A DNA stretch of 33,105 nt from Acholeplasma sp. (GTDB taxonomy: Bacteria; Bacillota_I; Bacilli_A; ML615J-28; CAG-698), in contig DUOW01000034.1 in NCBI GenBank assembly GCA_012838635.1, positions 1 through 33,105 on the forward strand, read 5' to 3'. Both the position numbers and the translations under genes were made by a program. Below, piece after piece: positions 23,257 through 30,173 of this stretch. The notes under the pieces were generated by a model, which was not told the DNA's origin, searched no databases, and saw only the letters and a program-made list of their open reading frames with translations. Each line of letters opens with the position of its first letter. The first letter of the stretch is position 1.

Positions 23257-23928
23257 TTATATATTAGAACCATTGATGATTATTTTTGACAATCTATGGT
23301 ATAACTGATATAAAGTATCGTTCTTTGGATCTTCTCCCAAATCTTCTAAAGCTGCTTTTACAATTTGCTTTTTACTTGGTTTACTATTATTAGGCACTTC
23401 CTTTCCAGTACTTAAGTCAATAATAGCTAATGTGCCTTCTTCTGATGTAGTACCTTTGTATCTTTTTTTAGTAAGACTTGATTCAAATTCACAATCTTTA
23501 AATCCATGTCTATTCTTTGATAAATGATAAATAGTTTGAGCTGTTTTTTCATCTTCTAATTCTTCTACAGTTTTATCATATTTCTTTAAATTAGAAGTTA
23601 ACCCATTAATTTTCGCTATCCCCTCTAATAAGGAATATGCTTGTTCTGGAGTTAAAGCATAAAACTCCCTTTTTTTAATTTTTTCATCAACTTCATCTAC
23701 ACTTCTAAGGCTAGGATTTAGATTGTCAATAATACTATGTAATTCTTTATCAATAAGTCTACTATTTACCTTATATGTAGCATAAATTCTAAACGCAAAA
23801 GGTGTGCACTCTGTTGTATTTAATTGTTTTACTCTTTCCTCAACATCATCAGCATATCCAATTTTAACATACTCTTCAAATGAAGGATTTGTTAGAATAT
23901 AAATATAGCCAGTTTTGTTTTCCTTCAT
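23257..23928 (-). CDS. GIY-YIG / T5orf172-type nuclease-domain protein
   Basis: This 223-residue protein begins with a GIY-YIG-like motif, GYIYILTNPSFEEYVKIGYADDVEERVKQLN (residues 7-37), in which the second tyrosine motif is reduced to VKIGYA as in the T5orf172/Mug113 group. A conserved R of the motif (EERVKQLN), then LHSIID and a FYALTPEQAYSLLEGI end of the domain follow to about residue 105. The C-terminal half is polar with a KRYKGTTSEEGTLAIIDLSTGKEV insert, similar to domains that accompany T5orf172 in phage and plasmid proteins. It is probably a DNA-cleaving or DNA-binding protein of mobile origin. AGGAGG precedes the ATG. A GNAT pseudogene follows it in the same transcript. Confidence 0.82.
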   Translation of the reverse strand: MKENKTGYIYILTNPSFEEYVKIGYADDVEERVKQLNTTECTPFAFRIYATYKVNSRLIDKELHSIIDNLNPSLRSVDEVDEKIKKREFYALTPEQAYSLLEGIAKINGLTSNLKKYDKTVEELEDEKTAQTIYHLSKNRHGFKDCEFESSLTKKRYKGTTSEEGTLAIIDLSTGKEVPNNSKPSKKQIVKAALEDLGEDPKNDTLYQLYHRLSKIIINGSNI

Positions 23929-23947
23929 AATACCTCCTATTTTTACA

Positions 23948-23977
23948 ATTATATGTCCTTTTAAAGATTTCTAGCAA
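23948..23977 (-). promoter_or_regulatory. Promoter of the GIY-YIG gene
   Basis: Minus strand: -35 TTGCTA (23972-23977), an 18-base spacer, and -10 TATAAT (23948-23953). It diverges from the ridA promoter. Confidence 0.7.
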
Positions 23978-24076
23978 TATAGAAATATAAATACCCTACA
24001 AATCTAATGTTATTATTATTCAAAAAAACATTTATTGCAATAAAATTTCAGTTTTTGTTCTAAATCTATATTTTTA

Positions 24077-24085
24077 TGATACAAT
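24077..24085 (+). promoter_or_regulatory. Extended -10 promoter of ridA
   Basis: TGATACAAT with -10 TACAAT at 24080-24085. The -35 is not clear (TTGTTC lies 19 bases away at 24055-24060). AAGGAG at 24094-24099 is the ribosome binding site. Confidence 0.6.
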
Positions 24086-24107
24086 ATTTTTATAAGGAGA
24101 AATAAAT

Positions 24108-24479
24108 ATGAAAACAATTCACACAAACAAAGCACCAAAAGCAATAGGTCCTTATAGTCAAGGTATCCTTGCTGGTAACACATTATATGTTTCAGGTCAA
24201 ATCCCAGTTGATCTAGAAACCGAAAAGAATATTGATGACATCTACAAAGCAACCACAAAAGCTTTAGAATACATCCTAGCAATAGTTAACGAAGCAGGAT
24301 TAAAGAAAAAGGATATTGTTAAATGTTGTGTATTTTTAAAAGACTTAACTGACTTTGAAGTTATGAATAAAGCTTACTCTGATTTCTTTAAAGATCATAA
24401 ACCTGCAAGAGTTGCTTTAGAAGTATCTAAACTACCAAAAGATGTAGTTGTAGAAATAGACTGTATTGCAGTAAAGTAA
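24108..24479 (+). CDS. ridA: RidA family enamine/imine deaminase
   Basis: This 123-residue protein is a standard-length RidA/YjgF/UK114 member. It hydrolyses reactive enamine and imine intermediates, such as those from threonine or serine dehydratase, to ammonia and a 2-ketoacid. Family features are KAIGPYSQG at residues 10-18, LYVSGQIPVD, the helix AGLKKKDIVKCCVFLKD, and the C-terminal KPARVALEVSKLPKDVVVEIDCIA. Here R105 of the ARVA segment is the conserved active-site arginine of the RidA subfamily and the final E-I-D strand is present, so it should be active. It is the only plus-strand gene in the right two thirds of the window and is monocistronic with its own promoter and terminator. Confidence 0.95.
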   Translation: MKTIHTNKAPKAIGPYSQGILAGNTLYVSGQIPVDLETEKNIDDIYKATTKALEYILAIVNEAGLKKKDIVKCCVFLKDLTDFEVMNKAYSDFFKDHKPARVALEVSKLPKDVVVEIDCIAVK

Positions 24480-24497
24480 TAATATTTATATCAAAAG

Positions 24498-24524
24498 AAA
24501 ATGGCTTTTTTAAAAAGCCATTTT
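24498..24524. terminator. Bidirectional terminator between ridA and mgtE
   Basis: AAAATGGCTTTTT pairs with AAAAAGCCATTTT, with T runs on both sides. It serves ridA (plus) and the mgtE pair (minus). Confidence 0.88.
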
Positions 24525-24530
24525 TCATTC

Positions 24531-25865
24531 TTACAATAAAAATATTAATGTTGCAATACCAAAATAAATTAGTAATGCAAATAAGTCATTAAGTGTGGAA
24601 ATGATTGGTCCAGATGCAATTGCTGGATCGACTTTCATTTTCTCTAAAATAATTGGAATAAATACTCCAGCCATAGCTGATACAAACATACCTCCAGTTA
24701 AAGAAAGCCCGATTGTTAAAGCAAGAAGCAATGGGCTTTGATCGCCCATATTTGTAAAGTTTAAAACTCCGTATGATAGTAAAAAACCAACTATTCCAAT
24801 TGCAATACTATTTAATAAACCAATCCCTATTTCTTTAAAAATATGTCTTTTTTCTGCTTTTTTTCCTTCTAGTTCATCATGAGATAACTTTAAGATCGTT
24901 ACCGCAATCGATTGTGATCCAATATTACCAGCCATACCTAAAATCATCGGTTGAAACATAATTAAAGCTACAACTTCAACTAATGTTCTTTCAAATACAG
25001 ATAGTAATAATGCAATAACTAAGTTTAAGACTACTGAAAGTAAAAGCCAAGGTACTCTTTGATATGCCCTTACAAAGGCACTTGATGATTCATCATAATC
25101 ACCAACACCAGTCATCTTCTCAATATCTTCTTCATGTTCTAAAATCATGATATTTAAAACATCATCTGCAGTTACAATTCCAATTACTTGCCTATTTTCA
25201 TTTAAAACTGGCAACACCTTTTCTGCGTAATTCTTAAATTTTTTAAACCCAGTATTAATTGAATCATCTATTTTTAAATAATTGTTTGTATTATCAGTGA
25301 TACTTTCAAGGCTATCACTTGCTCTTGCACTAATTAAATCTTTCAGGCTAAAAGATCCAACTAAAACATTATCATCATCAACTACAAAGATATCATCAAT
25401 AAAATCACGATCTTTAGAAGTATTAATTACATATGCTGTGGCATCTTTAATTGAAGAGTTTTGATTAATGATCACAAAATCAGTACTCATAATTGAAGCT
25501 ATCTTTTCTTCATCATAACTCATTAATAATCTAAGTTTAGCTTGTTTAGATTTAGATAATAAACTAATCAAATACATTTGATAATCTTCTTCAAAACTAG
25601 TAATGAAGTGTTTTAAATCATCCGTTTCAAATTCTTGAAGAAAGCTTTTCTTTTGACTTTCTGTTAACAAATTAAAATAGTTTCTCGAAACATCTTCTGG
25701 TAACTCTAAAAAAACTTCCACTGTTTTGTTTAAAGACATTAACCTAATAATGCGCATTGGCGCATCACTAGATGAATCTTTCATCTTTTCTGCTATATCA
25801 TAAGGATGCATCTTAGCTAATTCTTTTTTTAGCTGAGCATCATTTAAACGCATTAATTCCTTCAT
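24531..25865 (-). CDS. mgtE: MgtE-type magnesium transporter, downstream paralogue
   Basis: This 444-residue protein has the MgtE architecture: an N-terminal superhelical domain (residues about 1-120, starting with a KKELAKMHPYDIAEKMKDSS motif), paired CBS domains (about 130-245), a plug helix, and five membrane helices (about 270-444). The pore-helix motif is MAGNIGSQSIAVTIL, and the last helix carries STLNDLFALLIYFGIA with the conserved Asp of the Mg2+ site. It imports Mg2+ down its gradient, gated by cytosolic Mg2+ at the CBS and N domains. Its ATG at 25865 immediately follows the stop of the upstream mgtE, which gives tight translational coupling. Confidence 0.93.
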   Translation of the reverse strand: MKELMRLNDAQLKKELAKMHPYDIAEKMKDSSSDAPMRIIRLMSLNKTVEVFLELPEDVSRNYFNLLTESQKKSFLQEFETDDLKHFITSFEEDYQMYLISLLSKSKQAKLRLLMSYDEEKIASIMSTDFVIINQNSSIKDATAYVINTSKDRDFIDDIFVVDDDNVLVGSFSLKDLISARASDSLESITDNTNNYLKIDDSINTGFKKFKNYAEKVLPVLNENRQVIGIVTADDVLNIMILEHEEDIEKMTGVGDYDESSSAFVRAYQRVPWLLLSVVLNLVIALLLSVFERTLVEVVALIMFQPMILGMAGNIGSQSIAVTILKLSHDELEGKKAEKRHIFKEIGIGLLNSIAIGIVGFLLSYGVLNFTNMGDQSPLLLALTIGLSLTGGMFVSAMAGVFIPIILEKMKVDPAIASGPIISTLNDLFALLIYFGIATLIFLL

Positions 25866-27173
25866 CTAAAACACCCCCAAAAGAAGTGTTGCACAGCCAA
25901 AATAAATAATTACACTCGTAATATCTATTAAGGTAGTAATAAATGGACTAGATGCAACAGCTGGATCTATTTTCATTTTCTTTAGAATCAAAGGAATAAA
26001 TAAACCAAAGATTGGTCCAATTGCAACTGTAAGAGCAAGTGAAATAAAGACAACTAAGGAAACATTAAGAGGCTGTTCTACTTTTAGTACTTTCGCAATA
26101 ATAAAAGAAACAACTCCGGCTACTAGTCCTAAAGCAATCCCGTTAATTAATCCAGCTAAGATTTCTTTACCACCATTCTTTAAAGCTTTTTTAGAATCTT
26201 TTTTAGATAAGATTCTTAAAGTAACAGCTAGAGTCTGACTTGCAACATCTCCTCCCGCATCTAAAATTAAAGGCTGAAAAATAGCAAGTACAGCAACTGT
26301 AGTAATAACTTCTTCAAAACGAGTTGTAACAATCGCAATTGGAAGTGATAATGCTAACAGTAAAACAAGCCAAGGTAGTCTTTTAAGAGCAGATTTTACT
26401 ATTCCTTTTGTTTTTGTATCTGGCAAAGCTGATAATTTCTCAAAATCATCAACTGATTCTTCATGATAAATATCAATCGCATCATCGATTGTTAAAATAC
26501 CAATTAATTCTAACTCCTTATTTAAAACTGGCATTTCATACAAACTATAATCTTTCATCTTATGAATTGCCTCTTCAACATTATCATTTGACAAAACATG
26601 GGGACTTAGTTTAATAATATCATCAATGTACGCGGGAGCTTTAGTTTTAACTAAATCTCTTAGCTCCACAATTCCTTTAAACTTCTTCTCTTCATCTACA
26701 ATAAAAATATGATTGTTAATACTAACTTCTCCTGCTTCCTTAATAACCTTTTTAGTAGCAGCTTTAATATCCATCCCTAAATTAAGACTAATAAAACTAT
26801 CGGACATATGAGCTCCAACTTCTTGATCATCATAATCAAGTACTTTAGAAATATGTTCTTCATTTTCTAAAGCATGAATTAATTCTTCTTCATTGTCCAT
26901 ATGAACTATGATATCCGCAGCATCATCAAGCTCTAATGTATCCATAATATTCTTTTGTCTTTCAAAATCAAAATCATCAATAACATCAGCAGCTTCTTCA
27001 GGCTCCATAAAAGCAATAATTCTTGCTATTTCTTCTTCAGAAAGAAGTGAATAAAATAAATCTTTTTCTTCTTCACTTAAACCTTTTACTTCTTCAGCAA
27101 TATCATAAGGATGCATCTTCTCTAAATGCTGAAGTAGTAACTTTTGATCTTTTCGCTTAATAATAGACTTCAT
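25866..27173 (-). CDS. mgtE: MgtE-type magnesium transporter, upstream paralogue
   Basis: This 435-residue MgtE has the N domain (EKMHPYDIAEEVKGLSEEEKDLFYSLL...EPEEAADVIDDFD), CBS pair and five-helix pore. The motif usually written GGNAGSQS reads DAGGDVASQTLAV here. The last helix has TLIDITSVIIYFG with the ion-site Asp. The frame opens at 27212, but I chose ATG 27173 because AAAGGAG precedes it. It starts 25 bases after the fic stop, so it may also be read from the fic promoter. Directly after it comes the second mgtE with zero intergenic bases. Two divergent copies in one operon could form separate homodimers or a mixed dimer. Confidence 0.93.
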   Translation of the reverse strand: MKSIIKRKDQKLLLQHLEKMHPYDIAEEVKGLSEEEKDLFYSLLSEEEIARIIAFMEPEEAADVIDDFDFERQKNIMDTLELDDAADIIVHMDNEEELIHALENEEHISKVLDYDDQEVGAHMSDSFISLNLGMDIKAATKKVIKEAGEVSINNHIFIVDEEKKFKGIVELRDLVKTKAPAYIDDIIKLSPHVLSNDNVEEAIHKMKDYSLYEMPVLNKELELIGILTIDDAIDIYHEESVDDFEKLSALPDTKTKGIVKSALKRLPWLVLLLALSLPIAIVTTRFEEVITTVAVLAIFQPLILDAGGDVASQTLAVTLRILSKKDSKKALKNGGKEILAGLINGIALGLVAGVVSFIIAKVLKVEQPLNVSLVVFISLALTVAIGPIFGLFIPLILKKMKIDPAVASSPFITTLIDITSVIIYFGCATLLLGVF

Positions 27174-27198
27174 ATTAAAACTCCTTTCTAAAATATTA

Positions 27199-28254
27199 TT
27201 ACCATTTATCAATCAACCTGTATAAATAAACATTCTTATATAGTTTTTCTTTTCCCAACTTTTCTACAACTAAAAATCCTTTTTCAACAAGCAAATTTAA
27301 ATACTTAGTAGCTGTATTTCGCGAAATATGTAAAGCATCTCTAAAATATTCATTTTTAGTATAAAAATCATAAAATAAATAATTTACAAGTTCTTCTGAA
27401 TAAATACTAGGGCACTTTTCTTTCATTTTCTCTATTGCTTCTTTCATTAAAGATAAAAAGTTATTAATGAAACTAATAGTAAATTTTGAAGTTTCTTCAA
27501 CTCCCTTAATCATATATAACAAATAATCTTTAATATTCTTATCATCTTTTCTTATACCACTTAAATGTTTATAGTATTCACTTTTAGTGTTGTTTATATA
27601 TTTTGATAGATATAACACTGGAAGATTAATCTGCTTTTCTAATAACAAATATAAAATATTTAAAACACGACCAGTTCTTCCATTTCCATCATGAAATGGA
27701 TGAATTGATTCAAATTGATAATGAATCATTGCCATTTTTAAAATTGGATCAATATTATGCATTTCTGGATAGTTAATATACTGTTCCAAATTATTCATAT
27801 AATCTATAATTTCTTTTTCTGATTGCGGGGGAGTATGAAGAACTTCTTTTGTTTTTGTATTCATGATAACAGTTCCTGGTATTTTTCTAATCCCCCCAAC
27901 ATTAGGTTCAATTATTGAATGTATTTCTACAATCATGTTTGTAGAAATAAACCCATTTGCTTTAAGATCTGAATAACCTTTTAAAATAGCTTGGCGATAG
28001 TTTACTACTTCTTTTGTATTTGCATCTTGATTTTTTAAAGTAATTTCTTTAAAAATCTCATCAAAAGTAGTTACAATATTTTCAATAGAGCTTGACTCTT
28101 TTGCTTCCCCTAGGATAATTGCATTCAAAATAATCTTAGGATTAGGCAATAAATTAATTAAGCCATTTAAATTTCCAAGTTCGTATTTAGCGTTAACTAA
28201 CGCTTTTAAAATTTCTGGATCTTCGTAATTAAATTTTATCGGTAATTTGTGCAT
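27199..28254 (-). CDS. Fic-domain protein (AMP transferase) with C-terminal winged helix
   Basis: This 351-residue protein carries a complete Fic core, HPFHDGNGRTGR at residues 185-196, with catalytic His and the phosphate-binding GNGR. An inhibitory alpha-helix motif lies at residues 54-59 (S-x3-E-N), which classes it with the N-terminally self-inhibited (class II) Fic proteins. The flap region INLPVLYLSKYI follows. Residues about 285-350 form a winged helix (FRDALHISRNTATKYLNLLVEKGFLVVEKLGKEKLY). Fic proteins of this layout AMPylate targets and often repress their own gene. The frame opens at 28302, but ATG 28254 has AGGAGG 7 bases upstream, and 28302 lies inside the promoter. Confidence 0.92.
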   Translation of the reverse strand: MHKLPIKFNYEDPEILKALVNAKYELGNLNGLINLLPNPKIILNAIILGEAKESSSIENIVTTFDEIFKEITLKNQDANTKEVVNYRQAILKGYSDLKANGFISTNMIVEIHSIIEPNVGGIRKIPGTVIMNTKTKEVLHTPPQSEKEIIDYMNNLEQYINYPEMHNIDPILKMAMIHYQFESIHPFHDGNGRTGRVLNILYLLLEKQINLPVLYLSKYINNTKSEYYKHLSGIRKDDKNIKDYLLYMIKGVEETSKFTISFINNFLSLMKEAIEKMKEKCPSIYSEELVNYLFYDFYTKNEYFRDALHISRNTATKYLNLLVEKGFLVVEKLGKEKLYKNVYLYRLIDKW

Positions 28255-28266
28255 GTTTTTACCTCC

Positions 28267-28317
28267 TGCCCAAATTATATCATTTTTTGCGCACGTTGTC
28301 AATATATGCCCAATTTA
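28267..28317 (-). promoter_or_regulatory. Consensus promoter of fic with three TGCSCA motifs
   Basis: Minus strand: -35 TTGACA (28297-28302), a 17-base spacer, and -10 TATAAT (28274-28279) preceded by TGA. On the plus strand TGCCCAAATTA (28267-28277) and TGCCCAATTTA (28307-28317) are direct repeats, and TGCGCA (28288-28293) lies midway, at 21 and 19 bases from them. This is likely an operator array. Confidence 0.75.
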
Positions 28318-28331
28318 ATTTGCAAATGAAT

Positions 28332-28362
28332 AAAAATGGCTTATTAAAAGTAAGCCGTTTTT
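28332..28362 (+). terminator. Terminator-like hairpin upstream of fic
   Basis: AAAAATGGCTTA (28332-28343) pairs with TAAGCCGTTTTT (28351-28362) through one U-G wobble when read on the plus strand, followed by T. On the minus strand it has an A-C mismatch but could still serve the small gene pair. Confidence 0.55.
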
Positions 28363-28554
28363 TATACCATCTACAATAAGATTCAATTAAAACAACATCA
28401 ATAACAATATCAATACCTATAAGATATGATGATTCATAAGTGGTTAAATACGGAACAAGCTATAAAATTTCTTCCAAGTAAGAAGTTATGATAGCTATAG
28501 TTTTCACTTTAGGCTAGAATTAACTATCTTGCTATCCAAAACCTATTTTTGTTT
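28363..28554. other. Gene-free AT-rich stretch between fic and the small gene pair
   Basis: No supported gene is seen. On the plus strand a 22-codon frame (28426-28494) reads MMIHKWLNTEQAIKFLPSKK, reminiscent of the start of an excisionase-type helix-turn-helix; it has no ribosome binding site and may be a remnant. AGCTAT (28469-28474) and ATAGCT (28491-28496) can pair around it. Confidence 0.3.
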
Positions 28555-28863
28555 TTACTCATTATCTTCCCCTCCTTCTATAAAAGTAAAATCATCATAA
28601 TCAACCGGCTGTACTCTTCTTACAGCATTATTGTATAGTCTAGTAATAATGCTTTGAATAAGCTTATTACTATAGTCTGAACTGTCTGTACTCTTTGGAA
28701 GTAAAAATATCCTTTTAAGAGGATTTATATTATTTCGTCCTCTATAAATACCAAAACGTGTAATGTCTACTGCATAGTATTCTATATCAGTTTTGGTATC
28801 CTTAACTACATAAATCCAAAGTGTAACTCCTGTGAAAATAATAGTGACACCCATAGTCTTCAT
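28555..28863 (-). CDS. Small protein of unknown function, second gene of a coupled pair
   Basis: I do not recognise this 102-residue protein. It has a moderately hydrophobic start (MGVTIIFTGVTLWIYVV), then a predicted strand-rich part (DIEYYAVDITRFGIYRGRNN) and a helix (YSNKLIQSIITRLYNNAVRRV), and ends in an acidic tail (DYDDFTFIEGGEDNE). Its ATG shares 4 bases (ATGA) with the stop of the upstream small gene, so translation is coupled. The size, pairing and accessory context resemble toxin-antitoxin or small phage-type modules, but no motif proves this. Confidence 0.62.
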   Translation of the reverse strand: MKTMGVTIIFTGVTLWIYVVKDTKTDIEYYAVDITRFGIYRGRNNINPLKRIFLLPKSTDSSDYSNKLIQSIITRLYNNAVRRVQPVDYDDFTFIEGGEDNE

Positions 28864-29093
28864 AAGAAAATTCTTAGTGTCTGTGCAAGGTAAGCACCTG
28901 CTACACTAATATCATTATAGTCTCTAAGAACCATATTTAAACCACTGTAACTAAAGTCTAAACTACTTGTTGCTATTAAGTCGACTAGGAACTTTTTCAT
29001 TCCTGCTCTATAGCCATCTTGCTTAACTTTGTTATAAGCACTAATGTGTTCTGCTGGTAGGTTAATTCTACCTCTAATTGTAATTTTTTTCAT
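28860..29093 (-). CDS. Small protein of unknown function, first gene of a coupled pair
   Basis: This 77-residue protein starts with KKITIRGRINLPAEHISAYNKVKQDGYRAGMKKFLVDLIA. A short strand followed by two helices is compatible with, but does not prove, a ribbon-helix-helix DNA-binding fold. The remaining residues (SGLNMVLRDYNDISVAGAYLAQTLRIFL) are neutral. The frame opens at 29144, but ATG 29093 is preferred because it is preceded by AAAGAGAT and because 29144 lies in the -10 box. If it is an antitoxin-like repressor, the flanking 11-bp inverted repeat would be a natural target; this is inference. Confidence 0.62.
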   Translation of the reverse strand: MKKITIRGRINLPAEHISAYNKVKQDGYRAGMKKFLVDLIATSSLDFSYSGLNMVLRDYNDISVAGAYLAQTLRIFL

Positions 29094-29121
29094 TATTTTA
29101 TCTCTTTTATTTAAATAAATT

Positions 29122-29242
29122 ATATTAGTATTTACAATTTGCAATTATACTCTTTTAATTTTAAATTGTTAAGGGATGCTTAAAACTATATTTATCACTA
29201 AACTTTAAAACATCCAAATTCATGTAACATTAATACTAATAT
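29122..29242. repeat. 11-bp perfect inverted repeat around the small-pair promoter
   Basis: ATATTAGTATT (29122-29132) and AATACTAATAT (29232-29242) are perfect inverted copies separated by 99 bases. One arm lies just downstream of the predicted transcription start, the other about 60 bases upstream of the -35. Confidence 0.6.
29144..29172 (-). promoter_or_regulatory. Promoter of the small gene pair
   Basis: Minus strand: -35 TTAACA (29167-29172), a 17-base spacer, and -10 TATAAT (29144-29149). Confidence 0.68.
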
Positions 29243-29254
29243 GTCAAAATTTTC

Positions 29255-30088
29255 TCAATAATATATCGTATCTGAGCCTTTATTATAATTGCAATTATGA
29301 CATAAAGTTTGCAAGTTGTCATATGTAGATTTACCACCTTTAGAGATAGGAATGATATGATCTATTTCTAAATTATCTCTACTTCCACATTTCTTACAAC
29401 GATATCCATCTCTTTCAAAAATTTCAAATCTCATTTTATTAGAAACTTTTCCTCTTTCCACACTGCATATAGATTGCCAAACATCATCATCAAGATAATA
29501 ATCACCATTTTTTCGTTCTACAGCAGCCATTAAATCCATAATTTCATCATCATTAAAAGTTGCTGATTTGGAATCTCTACAAAAACCAGTTAAATTTGTT
29601 AAGTAAATGTTTACTGTTATTTTAAAATCAGTTACAACCTTTCTTATATGTTGGGAAACTATCTTTTTTTCAATTCTTAATAGCTCTTCTTTATTTCTCA
29701 GTGTTATATCTGTATCAAACCTATTAAACACACATTTTTTTCCGATTTCTTTTATATATTGATTATAAAGGTGATTATTATCAAATGTTTTATCCATTGC
29801 ATCATAAATTTTATCTTTAGAAGAAACAAGTTGGTATGTTAAATAATCTTTTGGTGAAATATTATTATAGTTATCCTCATTATCATATGAATTACTCATA
29901 TTACAATTGGGGATATTATAAAAATTATATTCTTTATTAATAGCTTTTATTTCTCTTAATGCAATACTATAGTTTAAGACAAAATCTCTATATTTAGCAG
30001 TTGATTTTGATTTAGTTAGAAAATAAATTCCGATTATTAAAAGTATGACTATTACTATAATCAAAAATATTTTTAGTGTTTCTATCAT
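29255..30088 (-). CDS. Membrane-anchored HNH endonuclease
   Basis: This 277-residue protein has a hydrophobic N-terminal helix (residues about 5-25, KIFLIIVIVILLIIGIYFL) followed by KSKS, so the rest should face the cytoplasm or lie along the membrane. Residues about 30-215 are a helical, asparagine- and lysine-rich region I do not recognise. Residues about 231-273 form an HNH nuclease: YRCKKCGSRDNLEIDH, then PISKGGKSTYDNLQTLCHNCNYNKG. The two C-x2-C pairs hold a structural zinc and DH...N...H are the catalytic positions. GGAGAGAG precedes the ATG. Membrane-tethered HNH proteins occur in anti-phage and interbacterial systems; here the role is unknown. It lies directly upstream of the small gene pair but has its own transcription unit. 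Confidence 0.85.
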   Translation of the reverse strand: MIETLKIFLIIVIVILLIIGIYFLTKSKSTAKYRDFVLNYSIALREIKAINKEYNFYNIPNCNMSNSYDNEDNYNNISPKDYLTYQLVSSKDKIYDAMDKTFDNNHLYNQYIKEIGKKCVFNRFDTDITLRNKEELLRIEKKIVSQHIRKVVTDFKITVNIYLTNLTGFCRDSKSATFNDDEIMDLMAAVERKNGDYYLDDDVWQSICSVERGKVSNKMRFEIFERDGYRCKKCGSRDNLEIDHIIPISKGGKSTYDNLQTLCHNCNYNKGSDTIYY

Positions 30089-30111
30089 TATTGCTCTCTC
30101 CTTCTTACATA

Positions 30112-30150
30112 AAAACTACTTAAAACATTATATTAAGTTTAAGTAGTTTT
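30112..30150. terminator. Terminator of pepA
   Basis: AAAACTACTTAAA (30112-30124) pairs perfectly with TTTAAGTAGTTTT (30138-30150); a T run follows on the minus strand. The loop contains TATAAT on the minus strand, which may also act as the -10 of the HNH gene. Confidence 0.8.
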
Positions 30151-30173
30151 ATTTTCCATCAAATATTAAAATA

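Noticed and set aside
24016-24282. Minus-strand frame overlapping ridA
   Set aside because: It is a mirror frame of a conserved gene; its cysteine- and leucine-rich sequence is typical of antisense translation.
27174-27198. M-box magnesium riboswitch ahead of mgtE
   Set aside because: Only 25 bases separate fic from mgtE, too short for an M-box. The CBS and N domains of MgtE can sense Mg2+ in the protein itself.
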